Origin: 55-13 sp037190145
Lineage (GTDB): Bacteria; Armatimonadota; Fimbriimonadia; Fimbriimonadales; Fimbriimonadaceae
Direction: 5' to 3'
DNA: 64,000 nucleotides
Assembly (NCBI GenBank): GCA_037190145.1
Contig: JBBCJU010000001.1
Coordinates: forward strand, 186,001-250,000
Part shown: in pieces, positions 26,700-34,382 of the stretch
How positions within the stretch are numbered: the stretch's first letter is position 1
Layout: each line of letters opens with the position of its first letter
The notes under the pieces: generated by a model
Told to the model about the DNA's origin: nothing
Databases searched by the model: none
Seen by the model: the letters and a program-made list of their open reading frames with translations, nothing else
Made by a program: the position numbers and the translations under genes

Positions 26700-26900
26700 A
26701 GGCCGCTCGTCGTGAGAGGCTGAAACATTGGGGAAAGTCCGGTTAGATTCCGGCACTGTGCCGCAACGGTAGTGACGATTGCTGGATTGAGCATTCAATC
26801 CAGCAATCGTCAAGTCCGAATGCCCGCTCTGTGAACTTTTGTGAAGTCAACGCCTACGAGCATAGGTGGTCGGGCTAGAGCCATCTTGGCTCTAATCTAA
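26700..26900 (+). promoter_or_regulatory. Second cobalamin riboswitch, upstream of a pseudopilin/PEP-CTERM operon
   Basis: Core pieces GGGGAAAGTCCGGTTAGATT, CCGGCACTGTGCCGCAACGGT and AAGTCCGAATGCCC match the first riboswitch. A variable arm between ACGGT and AAGTCC is a perfect 17-bp hairpin (26774-26790 with 26795-26811, loop GCAT); the first riboswitch has only GAAA there. A later short stem AGAGCC/GGCTCT (26877-26893) has no T-tract, so control may act on translation. The next genes are a pseudopilin and a PEP-CTERM protein, not a known B12 gene. Confidence 0.87.
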
Positions 26901-26961
26901 CCTCTCTTTCTCAGGCTACGACCTCGCTTGCTTGCCCCGAACAGGGCATCTTGGAGGATAT

Positions 26962-27729
26962 GTGCAGAATGTTGTAAACGTGCGGAAGAGCACGCGAGTC
27001 AGGAGCGGGTTCACTCTCATTGAGCTTCTGGTTGTCATCGCGATTATCGCGATCCTCGCCGCGATTCTCTTTCCCGTCTTTGCCCGAGCCAAAGAGGCGG
27101 CTAAGAGAACCCAATCTCTCAGCAACCTCAAACAAATCGGCCTTGCTTGGCTCATGTACGCCACCGATCATGACGACACTATGATGCTCGTGCGTACCGA
27201 TGGTCCGGGCGATAGTATGACGTGGTGGTGGGGAGTCTGGAATCCAACCACGGAAATCCTTAAAGAAGAGGAAGGGCCGCTTTATCCCTACACCAGAGGC
27301 AAAGGCATCATGGCCGATCCAAGTTGGCCAAATCGACTTCGTACCAAGGTGGGATTCACCGGATATGGATACAACTATGCCTACCTGGGATACGGCACCA
27401 GCGTCAATTACGGAGCTATCGAAGATGTCTCCAACACCGTCGCTTTCGGCTCCAGTGCGCGCATCAATAACTGGGAACACGCCACGCCAACCCTAGAAGG
27501 GAACCCATACCTCGATCCACCTTCCTCCAACTTCCCTGGGTTCCAAGGACGCCACAACGGAGTGGGAAACATTGTTTGGACCGACAGCCATGCCAAGGCC
27601 CGCAAGCCAATCTTCAGAACTGGCACATTCGGTTACGGCTTCAATGCCAACGACTTCACGCCCATCAATCTTGGCGACATCGATCAGGATGGCGACCTGA
27701 CCACCAACGAACTTTTCGATCTCAAATAA
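26962..27729 (+). CDS. Solitary pseudopilin under cobalamin riboswitch
   Basis: 255 residues from a GTG preceded by GGAGG at 4-5 nt; an alternative GTG at 26980 lies nearer the prepilin signal. The signal RSGFTLIELLVVIAIIAIL is the only one of the seven here with the classic Gly before Phe. Then FPVFARAKEAAKRTQSLSNL, LMYATDHDDTMMLV and the ending GRHNGVGNIVWTDSHAKAR. The C-terminus has GDIDQDGDLTTNELFDL, a dockerin/EF-hand-like acidic Ca-binding loop. Followed after 3 nt by a PEP-CTERM gene. Confidence 0.85.
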   Translation: MQNVVNVRKSTRVRSGFTLIELLVVIAIIAILAAILFPVFARAKEAAKRTQSLSNLKQIGLAWLMYATDHDDTMMLVRTDGPGDSMTWWWGVWNPTTEILKEEEGPLYPYTRGKGIMADPSWPNRLRTKVGFTGYGYNYAYLGYGTSVNYGAIEDVSNTVAFGSSARINNWEHATPTLEGNPYLDPPSSNFPGFQGRHNGVGNIVWTDSHAKARKPIFRTGTFGYGFNANDFTPINLGDIDQDGDLTTNELFDLK

Positions 27730-27732
27730 ATC

Positions 27733-28356
27733 ATGAAAAAATCTCTTTACGGAATCGCATTCTTCACCCTCTCTGCCTCCCTCCACGCCTTTAGCTACAG
27801 CGATATCACTACCTGGGCAGGAACCGGTAGCAAGCAAACCGCTCTCGTCATTGACTGGAACGACGGAGTCGAACCCCAAAGCCTTGTATGGGGTTTCCGA
27901 TGGGATGGCAACGCGACAGGCTTCGATCTGCTGAACGCCGTGATGGCAGTCGATCCGCGCCTCGTCCGAGTGAATGGTGGAGGCGGTCCAAACACAATCT
28001 ATGGCCTGGGCTATGACCTAGATGGAGATGGATTCAGCATCACCGGTTCAGGAGATGCCGCCGTCGCAACCGATCCCGATGACCACTACAAAGCCGGATG
28101 GTTCACCGCTGGCTTCTGGGGATACTTCAATGCTCAAAACACCAGCGAGCTCCCCACATCATGGAGTTGGGGAGACGGAGGATTCATCACCGGAAACCTC
28201 GACGATCAATCATGGGAAGCATTCAGCTGGGCTCCAGGTTTCAGCGGATCAGCCCCCTCCACCCCAGTAAACGCCCCCGTCCCCGAACCCGCCACCCTGG
28301 TAGCACTAGGATTAGGAGTCATGGCCTTAGCCCGCAAGCGACGCAAACTAGCCTAG
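27733..28356 (+). CDS. PEP-CTERM surface protein, probably B12-linked
   Basis: 207 residues, signal peptide MKKSLYGIAFFTLSASLHAF. The mature domain has TTWAGTGSKQTALVIDWNDG, QSLVWGFRWDGNATGFDLLN and GYDLDGDGFSIT. I recall the W-G ... LVIDWNDG ... VWGFRWDG pattern from surface proteins near cobalamin riboswitches in other phyla, but cannot name the family. The C-terminus VPEPATLVALGLGVMALARK is a PEP-CTERM sorting signal. It begins 3 nt after the pseudopilin stop, under the same riboswitch. A role in binding cobalamin or corrinoids at the surface is inferred. Confidence 0.8.
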   Translation: MKKSLYGIAFFTLSASLHAFSYSDITTWAGTGSKQTALVIDWNDGVEPQSLVWGFRWDGNATGFDLLNAVMAVDPRLVRVNGGGGPNTIYGLGYDLDGDGFSITGSGDAAVATDPDDHYKAGWFTAGFWGYFNAQNTSELPTSWSWGDGGFITGNLDDQSWEAFSWAPGFSGSAPSTPVNAPVPEPATLVALGLGVMALARKRRKLA

Positions 28357-28527
28357 ATATTAGGCCATTCCAATATTCTCGCTACATAGAAGACCAAGGT
28401 TTGGGACCGAGGCATTTATGCCGACAATTCCCAACTCCTTCGCATGTGTTGAGCACCCAAGACAACCGACGACACATAAAAATTCTTGTTTGTTTCGAGG
28501 CTTAGCATTTCTCCCTGTGAATTTCTT

Positions 28528-28551
28528 CCAGGGTCTTCTCCGAGACCCTGG
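28528..28551. other. Intergenic hairpin upstream of the AbiEii-like gene
   Basis: CCAGGGTCT/AGACCCTGG with a 6-nt loop in the 28357-28643 gap. No T-tract on either side, so it is not a standard terminator. The rest of the gap contains no gene I can support. Confidence 0.35.
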
Positions 28552-28643
28552 AAACCGTAGTCCATATCAAAACTTTCCATAAAACAACTCCAACTAATTT
28601 GCCCTTAATGCCAGCAGTGTATGCTGACAATTCTGGATAGAGA

Positions 28644-29534
28644 ATGGCAAAAAACTTAGTTGCAGATTTGAAGCTAATCGAACGCGTTAAGCGGCTTACG
28701 ATCATATCCATTTTTGCTGAAGATGAATTTCTTGATCTTCTTGTCCTAAAGGGTGGGAATGCGCTGGATCTCATTCATGGAGTTTCAACTCGTGCATCGA
28801 TTGATATTGATCTCTCGATGGAATCTGAGTTTCGAAGAGAAGACTTAACTCGAATCCAAATCAAATTTGCCAAGAGCCTAGAGCAAACTTTTGGTAATGA
28901 GGGGTTTCACGTTTTCGACGTAACGTTGGAGGAAAAGCCACCGGAGCTGACTGAGGATATTGGTTCATTTTGGGGTGGGTATAGAGCTACATTCAAGATC
29001 ATCGAATCCAACCTGTTTAGGACATTAGATGGTGACATAGACGCAATCAGACGGCAATCACTTCAGGTTGGCGGGAAAGGGAAACTCCAAGTTGATATTA
29101 GTAAACATGAGTACACAACGGGCAAAGAACCAGCGGATATGGAAGGATATCAAATTTATGTCTACTCTCCCTCGATGATGATAGCGGAGAAGCTCCGCGC
29201 GATATGCCAGCAAATGCCAGAATACGTTGCATCAGTACACAAGCATGCAGCTCCACGAGCACGCGACTTTATTGATATCAGTGAGACACTAAAGAAATTT
29301 GGAATCGATATGACGATTCCAGATAATCTTGATCTTGTTAAACATATGTTTGCCGCAAAGCATGTTCCACTAAAGCTAATTAGCGAAATTGGTGAGACTG
29401 AAGCTTTTCATGAACAAGGATTTGAGAGTGTCAAAGCAACTGTACATGCCGGCATTAGTCTGCGGCCTTTCTCTTCATACTTTTCCGAGGTAAGAGATTT
29501 AGGTTTAAGAATTCATTTCCTTTGGAACCCATAA
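28644..29534 (+). CDS. AbiEii/AbiGii-family nucleotidyltransferase toxin
   Basis: 296 residues. The DUF1814/AbiEii signature is clear: LVLKGGNALDLIHGVSTRAS (GG motif) followed by IDIDLSM with D54-x-D56, the nucleotidyltransferase metal ligands. Later KLQVDISKHEY and the MMIAEKLRAICQQ helix with the family's conserved Lys also fit. AbiEii proteins are type IV toxins that transfer nucleotides to RNA, with AbiEi as antitoxin. Here the antitoxin-like gene faces it, and the 3' ends overlap by 30 nt, instead of the usual operon. AT-rich flanks suggest horizontal origin. Confidence 0.85.
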   Translation: MAKNLVADLKLIERVKRLTIISIFAEDEFLDLLVLKGGNALDLIHGVSTRASIDIDLSMESEFRREDLTRIQIKFAKSLEQTFGNEGFHVFDVTLEEKPPELTEDIGSFWGGYRATFKIIESNLFRTLDGDIDAIRRQSLQVGGKGKLQVDISKHEYTTGKEPADMEGYQIYVYSPSMMIAEKLRAICQQMPEYVASVHKHAAPRARDFIDISETLKKFGIDMTIPDNLDLVKHMFAAKHVPLKLISEIGETEAFHEQGFESVKATVHAGISLRPFSSYFSEVRDLGLRIHFLWNP

Positions 29535-30395
29535 ACGCCAACGTTCATTAAAAGCCGGCTCTGCCATCTTGTAGTTAAGATAAAAATCGAAATCGCGAGG
29601 TAAGCGATCAACAAGATCAATGGAAGATTGAGGGAAACTTCCTGACTTATCGAGCAAAAAACCTATAGCTTGATGATATGGGTAGGTGTAGTTGATTTGC
29701 TTCAGCATGCCTAGCATTCTATTCACCGAGAACGAACCTGCTGCGAGTTGATAGGCCTTCATTACTTCGTGAATACCTCCGGCATATATAGGGCGTACGG
29801 TGATATCTATCAGAGTACGTTCAATACTTGTTACCCTGACCTCAGCTTGGCTATTCTGAATAATATCGGGAGTCTTGGCGTGTACCACTCCTAGATTCCC
29901 AGTTCCTTTGCCATGCAACTGAACAAGCTTGTAATCTCCGACTACGGCAATATTATTACTGACTCTTGGTGAGCTACGGAAAGCCAGATCAATTCCTTTC
30001 TGCGTTAAGCCTTGATTAACACTTCTTTGCTGCTGTTCTGTGTTCAGATAATACACTTTCGGAATCTGCTCGGTAAGACCATGTATCCTGACTGCACCAT
30101 AATGCGATAAGTAACTCTCGGGATGCAAGCCTAGTAATACTTCAAGATGTGGCACATCGCCCCAGACAAATCGGACCTCCTTTCGAACGAAAGGAAAATC
30201 GACCCGCCGAAGCTCAGTTGATTTCAGTAGGTAATCAACAAACTGTGGTGTTGTCAGACTTTGGGCAAGACGCCAAAAAGGCCGCATCTGTTGAAGAATT
30301 GATGCGATATCTACAAGTCGAAATATGCGCCGTGGATTTTCATCGAAGAACTTGATGATATCTGGACGAGCAATTTGAATCCGAGTTAGGCGCAT
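29505..30395 (-). CDS. AbiEi-like antitoxin/transcriptional regulator
   Basis: 296 residues from the ATG at 30395 (MRLTRIQIARPDIIKFF). The start was chosen because a perfect 28-nt palindrome ends only 5 nt upstream; the open frame above it is AT-rich and unlikely coding. N-terminal winged-helix-like region (RRIFRLVDIASILQQMRPFW) then an AbiEi-type C-terminal domain with SYLSHYGAVRIHGLTEQIPK and VRVTSIERTLIDITVRPIYA, the conserved Arg/Thr-rich signature. Expected to repress its own promoter through the palindrome and neutralise the AbiEii-like toxin. Convergent with the toxin gene, which is unusual. Confidence 0.8.
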   Translation of the reverse strand: MRLTRIQIARPDIIKFFDENPRRIFRLVDIASILQQMRPFWRLAQSLTTPQFVDYLLKSTELRRVDFPFVRKEVRFVWGDVPHLEVLLGLHPESYLSHYGAVRIHGLTEQIPKVYYLNTEQQQRSVNQGLTQKGIDLAFRSSPRVSNNIAVVGDYKLVQLHGKGTGNLGVVHAKTPDIIQNSQAEVRVTSIERTLIDITVRPIYAGGIHEVMKAYQLAAGSFSVNRMLGMLKQINYTYPYHQAIGFLLDKSGSFPQSSIDLVDRLPRDFDFYLNYKMAEPAFNERWRLWVPKEMNS

Positions 30396-30399
30396 TGGG

Positions 30400-30427
30400 T
30401 TGTATGTAATATATATATTACATACAA
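30400..30427. repeat. 28-nt perfect palindrome 1 (AbiEi operator candidate)
   Basis: Arms TTGTATGTAATATA / TATATTACATACAA with no spacer, immediately before the AbiEi-like start. First of three AT-centred 28-nt palindromes, the others at 30512 and 30611. The position suggests autorepression. Confidence 0.7.
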
Positions 30428-30511
30428 CCATAATAGCATACTTCTTTCCCTCTCTTTTCAAGAACGAAGGCAGATGACTCGATAATCGGGGAGCATGAAT
30501 TTGAATGATTG

Positions 30512-30539
30512 CTTGTAGTCATATATATATGACTACAAG
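30512..30539. repeat. 28-nt perfect palindrome 2
   Basis: Arms CTTGTAGTCATATA / TATATGACTACAAG. Same length and TATATATA centre as palindrome 1, with outer positions changed symmetrically so that dyad symmetry is kept. Confidence 0.65.
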
Positions 30540-30610
30540 AACCTAAGCTAGAATGCGTTTTTAGGCTCCTATGCACACGATTTCACTCTGTGCATCAGAT
30601 TTCATTACCA

Positions 30611-30638
30611 TATGTTGACATATATATATGGCAACATA
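30611..30638. repeat. 28-nt near-perfect palindrome 3
   Basis: Arms TATGTTGACATATA / TATATGGCAACATA, symmetric except one position per arm (A opposite G). The remaining gap 30640-30910 holds A-rich sequence and no gene I can support. Confidence 0.6.
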
Positions 30639-30913
30639 CAGCAGTTCAGTACAATGACATACGCCCTCCCAGCCCTTCAACTTGTAGACAGCCAAAGTGG
30701 GTGATAAGCAGTCACCCTCCTCGGATCCAGCATAAGCAAAAACTGGTGCACCTCATTGGTCGAAAAGTAGCTTCATTTAAAACAAAAAAAAGATTTGATT
30801 AACAAAATTGTGTTTTGCCCCTTATATATGTAAGCAGTCAAACCGAAAGCCCTCAACAACGCGTCGCATGGTCAACTGGTAAATCCTCATCCAGGACTTT
30901 GCCAAAATGCGAA

Positions 30914-31041
30914 AGCATGTGCGTACTGCACCTAAATGTGCATGAAATTCGAACCTGTTTTAACCTGACTCAACTACGGATTTTTGAACCTAACCATGGT
31001 CGCAATTTCGCCGATTTTGAACCTAATCTTCCGTAGCTAGC
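30914..31041. repeat. Copy 2 of the AACCTA-rich dispersed repeat
   Basis: Same order of motifs as 5853-5982: CTGCACCTAAA, GAACCTGTTTTAACCTGA and two TTTGAACCTA units. The bracketing stem is CTACGGA (30974-30980) / TCCGTAG (31030-31036). Relative to copy 1 (CTACGAA/TTCGTAG) an A-T pair has become G-C on both arms, a compensatory change. Confidence 0.75.
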
Positions 31042-31102
31042 GGTTGAAGTAATGAGTATCACACTGGTTAATATTCACCCAAACAGTCAGTAAACCCCTG
31101 CC

Positions 31103-31636
31103 TTACTCGAATGAACCGGACCCTTTACTAGAGTCGGTTGGCGTCTGACCAAAGCGAGACTTAAGCCAAGCTCTTGAGCGATCAAAGAAATTGGCTGGCC
31201 TGTATTGCTCCGTCTCAATGTAAACGCTATCTGGGAACTCCACAATCATGATGTGATGTTCGCCTCCAAGGTCAAACATCATGGCCCCTTCTCCCATGGA
31301 CTTGTCCTCAATCCACCCTTTAGCCAGCAGCTCGGCTCGAGCTTCGTGAAGTAAGTCAGCAAAAGGCATATCCGACTTGAATTGAGCCCAACGATACCAA
31401 TGGACCGGCTTCACCCCAAACTGAAAGAAAGACTCTTTGCTCTTGGTCATCTTGGCATCGACCATGAAACGATGCTGCTTGTCCGTAGGCCCCGCCAAGA
31501 CCAATACCGCAAACACAATCAGGCAAGAAAGTGAAAGAAATGTGAAAATAGGCCACCAACGTCGACGACGAGACGGGGTTTCTGAAGACAATTGCTTTTC
31601 CTGGCTGTCCATCATCGGCGGAATGACTTGTTTCAC
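31103..31636 (-). CDS. Single-pass membrane protein, divergent paralog of the next gene
   Basis: 177 residues. A basic cytosolic N-terminus (ETPSRRRRWW) precedes one helix (PIFTFLSLSCLIVFAVLVLA), so about 130 residues face outward. The C-terminal part (HEARAELLAKGWIEDKSMGE ... FFDRSRAWLKSRFG) aligns by eye with RELRKRGWDKEMDG ... VLDRCRVWAKETI of the divergent gene at 31659, so the two are distant duplicates. No known family. The start may be one of the Met-Met codons a few residues in. Confidence 0.65.
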   Translation of the reverse strand: MKQVIPPMMDSQEKQLSSETPSRRRRWWPIFTFLSLSCLIVFAVLVLAGPTDKQHRFMVDAKMTKSKESFFQFGVKPVHWYRWAQFKSDMPFADLLHEARAELLAKGWIEDKSMGEGAMMFDLGGEHHIMIVEFPDSVYIETEQYRPANFFDRSRAWLKSRFGQTPTDSSKGSGSFE

Positions 31637-31658
31637 TTCTTTTACTTAGCCTACAATA

Positions 31659-32225
31659 ATGCGAGGTATGGACACATCCAGGCTACCGCCTGAAACGGAC
31701 GAGCCCAGACGATCCAAAAGGCGGGTCGGTTTCGTTTGCGCTGTTCTAACCCTACCATGCGTTCTAGCGTTAGCCTTTATGTTTTCAGAAAACGAAGGCA
31801 GCCCAATCTCCTCATTGGCAGGTGCGGAGACCTTGGTTAATCAAGAGGTTATTTACGAGACCGAGACAGGAAAGAATCTCCTTTTCACTCGGACAACGTT
31901 TAAAACATTAAGATCAAATGAAAAGATCAACTCCCTATCCGATCGTGAATTGAGAAAGAGAGGATGGGATAAGGAGATGGACGGCACCAAAATGACGCTC
32001 TATTCTCACACCACAACAAACGATTACGTGGCGGTATGGGACATCGCCCCTCATCGAATAGTCGTTATCAATAAATCACGACCAAGCAACGTCCTTGATC
32101 GATGCCGAGTTTGGGCGAAAGAGACAATCCCTTTTCTATCCCAACGATCGAAATTTGATGGTCAAGCAATTGACAAGAATGAATACGCATTTCCAACAAA
32201 CACGTATTCTCTCTATTCACAATAG
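31659..32225 (+). CDS. Single-pass membrane protein, divergent paralog
   Basis: 188 residues. N-terminal EPRRSKRRVGFVCAVLTLPC then a helix to ALAFMF, same topology as the 31103-31636 gene. The second ATG at 31668 may be the true start, since a TACAAT -10 box at 31652-31657 lies 10 nt before it with a TTGTTT 18 bp upstream. Extracytosolic domain with LSDRELRKRGWDKEMDG and VLDRCRVWAKE. Unknown function; the shared 22-nt gap means divergent promoters overlap. Confidence 0.62.
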   Translation: MRGMDTSRLPPETDEPRRSKRRVGFVCAVLTLPCVLALAFMFSENEGSPISSLAGAETLVNQEVIYETETGKNLLFTRTTFKTLRSNEKINSLSDRELRKRGWDKEMDGTKMTLYSHTTTNDYVAVWDIAPHRIVVINKSRPSNVLDRCRVWAKETIPFLSQRSKFDGQAIDKNEYAFPTNTYSLYSQ

Positions 32226-32234
32226 CGTCAAGTT

Positions 32235-32918
32235 TTAGCGCCTCTTTGTGTATCCCGTTCCGCCGATAAAAATGCCACGATCTCCGGTCTTGTTCATATA
32301 GACAAACGGCTTACGCACGGTCCGACCATCTTGATACTTCAAAACGATGGTGTATCCATCCAGAGAGTAAGTCCCACGCGATGTAGAAGAAGATGAAGTA
32401 GAGACTCGACTGGTGGTGGCACCACTGCCCGATTTAGATTCAAAGCTGCCATCCGTAGAGAAAGTGATGTTGGTAGTAGCCATGACCATGACATCTCCGC
32501 CAAGGGAAGTATTTCCTCCCCCACTGACTGCACGATAGGTTCCTTCCAGCTTGGTGCCAGCAGTGGCGGGTCGCGCAAGATACATCACTGGCGTCGTCCA
32601 CTTCGTTCGATCCATCACCGCAATCTTAGAGCCTTCCATCTTCCATTGCCCCCAACTCTTAGGATCATTCCGACGGGATTGTTGAACATCCAGCTCCATC
32701 GGGGGCACGTCCATCTTCTTCCAAAAGGTGCCATCGTTCAGCAACAAATAAGGTTGGAATGTAGTAATCATCATTCCCCCTGCGCCAAAACTGGTTGCTT
32801 GGCGAAGATAGATTCCCTTTACTTCACTCTGCTTTAGACGTTGCGCATTTGCAGAGACAACTGACAAAGCCAATACGGCAACCATTCCAATGACAGATTT
32901 TAAGATGCTCCTTTCCAC
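32235..32918 (-). CDS. Exported protein of unknown function
   Basis: 227 residues from GTG 32918 (MERSILKSVIGMVAVLALSV), a good signal peptide ending SANAQ. A TCTAAT box lies 5 nt upstream of the GTG, so the mRNA may be leaderless. The mature protein is Ser/Thr/Gly-rich with beta repeats: LKGIYLRQATSFGAGGMMIT-like opening, TYRAVSGGGNTSLGGDVMV, TFSTDGSFESKSGSGATTSR, then RGTYSLDGYTIVLKYQDGRT. The shape, with an input response, colour-coded SxS linker and final strand, resembles lipocalin-like DUFs, but this is not certain. Convergent with the 31659 gene. Confidence 0.68.
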   Translation of the reverse strand: MERSILKSVIGMVAVLALSVVSANAQRLKQSEVKGIYLRQATSFGAGGMMITTFQPYLLLNDGTFWKKMDVPPMELDVQQSRRNDPKSWGQWKMEGSKIAVMDRTKWTTPVMYLARPATAGTKLEGTYRAVSGGGNTSLGGDVMVMATTNITFSTDGSFESKSGSGATTSRVSTSSSSTSRGTYSLDGYTIVLKYQDGRTVRKPFVYMNKTGDRGIFIGGTGYTKRR

Positions 32919-33041
32919 ACGTCATTAGACGACACATATCAAGACAAAGGGCTTGGGGTAACCATCAGCCTTAAGCCTGGGACCGTCCCGATAAAGCTCA
33001 CCAGAAAGCCCGTATCCTTTAGATTCCCGAGAGTCAATCGA

Positions 33042-34382
33042 ATGCCTACCACCCTGCCAAACCCAACCCAATTTCCTGGTCCCATCTCGGCCCAGATGCT
33101 AGAAGAGCTGAATCAATATGTGATCGCAACACCATATCCATTTGTGCTCGATCTAGAGAAATGCCAAGGGATGTGGCTAGAGACGGTGGATGGACAGCGA
33201 CTCTTCGATTGGGCAGGTTACTATGGGTCCAAACTCATCGGGCACAACCATCGCGGGCTGTATGAGCCGAACTATGTGAAGCGGCTAGTAAGAGCCGCTA
33301 ACAACAAAGTCGCAAACCCCGACTTCTTAACCCAAGAGTGTCTGGATTACTACCGCATGTTGCATCGGCTAGGCCCCGAGATCATGAAGAAGAACGGGTA
33401 TCTAGAGGTCTATGCCGTGAACTCCGGCGCTGAAGCCGTTGAGAACATGATGAAGTACCTGGTAGCAAAGTTCAACCAGAAGAAGCTAGCTGAAGGGAAG
33501 GTGGTGTCTAATCGCCGTTTTCTATACTTTGACAAAGCGTTCCACGGTCGAACCGTCTTTGCCTTGGGCGTAACCCAAACCATTGACCCAGTCGCAACCA
33601 AGGACTTTCACGGCCTAACGTCGTCCGGAAACATCAAACTCCCCTTCCCCGCTTACGCCAGCGAGAACAGTTACGACGAGAATCTGAGAAACGCCAAAAA
33701 GGCCCTAGAACAAGTGGAATCGGCCCTGACCTTAATGTCCGACGAGATTGTAGGAATCATTGTGGAACCAATCCAAGGCGCAGGCGGACATCGAGTTGCA
33801 GTAAAAGAGTTCTTCCAAGGCCTCAGCGCCCTTGCGCACCAACATGGCATCTATTTAGCCTTCGATGAAGTCCAAACTGGACTGGGCGCTACCGGCAAAA
33901 TGTGGGGAATCGACCATTTCGATCTTCCTTATTCCCCAATGGCTATAGCCACCGGCAAGAAGTTTGGTACCGGAGTGGTCTACATGAAAGAGCCTCTCGA
34001 CGACATTGGAGTCCTAGATTCCACTTGGGGCGGAACCTTAGCCGACATGGTGCGAGTGGTACGCGAAGTCGAGATTATGGAAAGCGAAAACCTAATCGAG
34101 CACGCCGCAGAAAATGGTGCAAGACTTGCCGCCGGATTGCAGAAATTGGTAGATAAACATGATTGCCTCACCAATGTAAGAGGGCTCGGCCTGTATCAAG
34201 GAGTAACCCTAGAATCTCCCGAACTCAAAGGGAAACTGATCCAAGTGGCAAGAGAGAAGTATGGACTGCTACTGCTCGGAGCCGGAAATCGATCTATCAG
34301 AACACGCCCAAACCTCAGCGTTACAGCACAAGAGATTGACCAATTCCTCGATGTCTTAGATCAGACATTAAGAGAACTCTGA
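33042..34382 (+). CDS. L-lysine 6-transaminase-like class III aminotransferase
   Basis: 446 residues. The opening ATPYPFVLDLEKCQGMWLET and DWAGYYGSKLIGHNHRGLYE match lysine epsilon-aminotransferase, which makes 2-aminoadipate-6-semialdehyde from lysine. PLP-binding features: AVNSGAEAVENMMKYLVAKF, FHGRTVFALGVTQT, IVEPIQGAGGHR, FDEVQTGLGATGKMW and the lysine in IATGKKFGTGVVYM. No saccharopine or aminoadipate gene adjoins it. The 3' end overlaps that of the convergent hipA by 15 nt. Family assignment is firm, exact substrate less so. Confidence 0.82.
   Translation: MPTTLPNPTQFPGPISAQMLEELNQYVIATPYPFVLDLEKCQGMWLETVDGQRLFDWAGYYGSKLIGHNHRGLYEPNYVKRLVRAANNKVANPDFLTQECLDYYRMLHRLGPEIMKKNGYLEVYAVNSGAEAVENMMKYLVAKFNQKKLAEGKVVSNRRFLYFDKAFHGRTVFALGVTQTIDPVATKDFHGLTSSGNIKLPFPAYASENSYDENLRNAKKALEQVESALTLMSDEIVGIIVEPIQGAGGHRVAVKEFFQGLSALAHQHGIYLAFDEVQTGLGATGKMWGIDHFDLPYSPMAIATGKKFGTGVVYMKEPLDDIGVLDSTWGGTLADMVRVVREVEIMESENLIEHAAENGARLAAGLQKLVDKHDCLTNVRGLGLYQGVTLESPELKGKLIQVAREKYGLLLLGAGNRSIRTRPNLSVTAQEIDQFLDVLDQTLREL

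Noticed and set aside
30400..30638. Three 28-nt repeats looked like a short CRISPR array.
   Set aside because: The repeats differ in sequence and are palindromic over their whole length, the spacers are 84 and 71 nt, and no cas genes are present.
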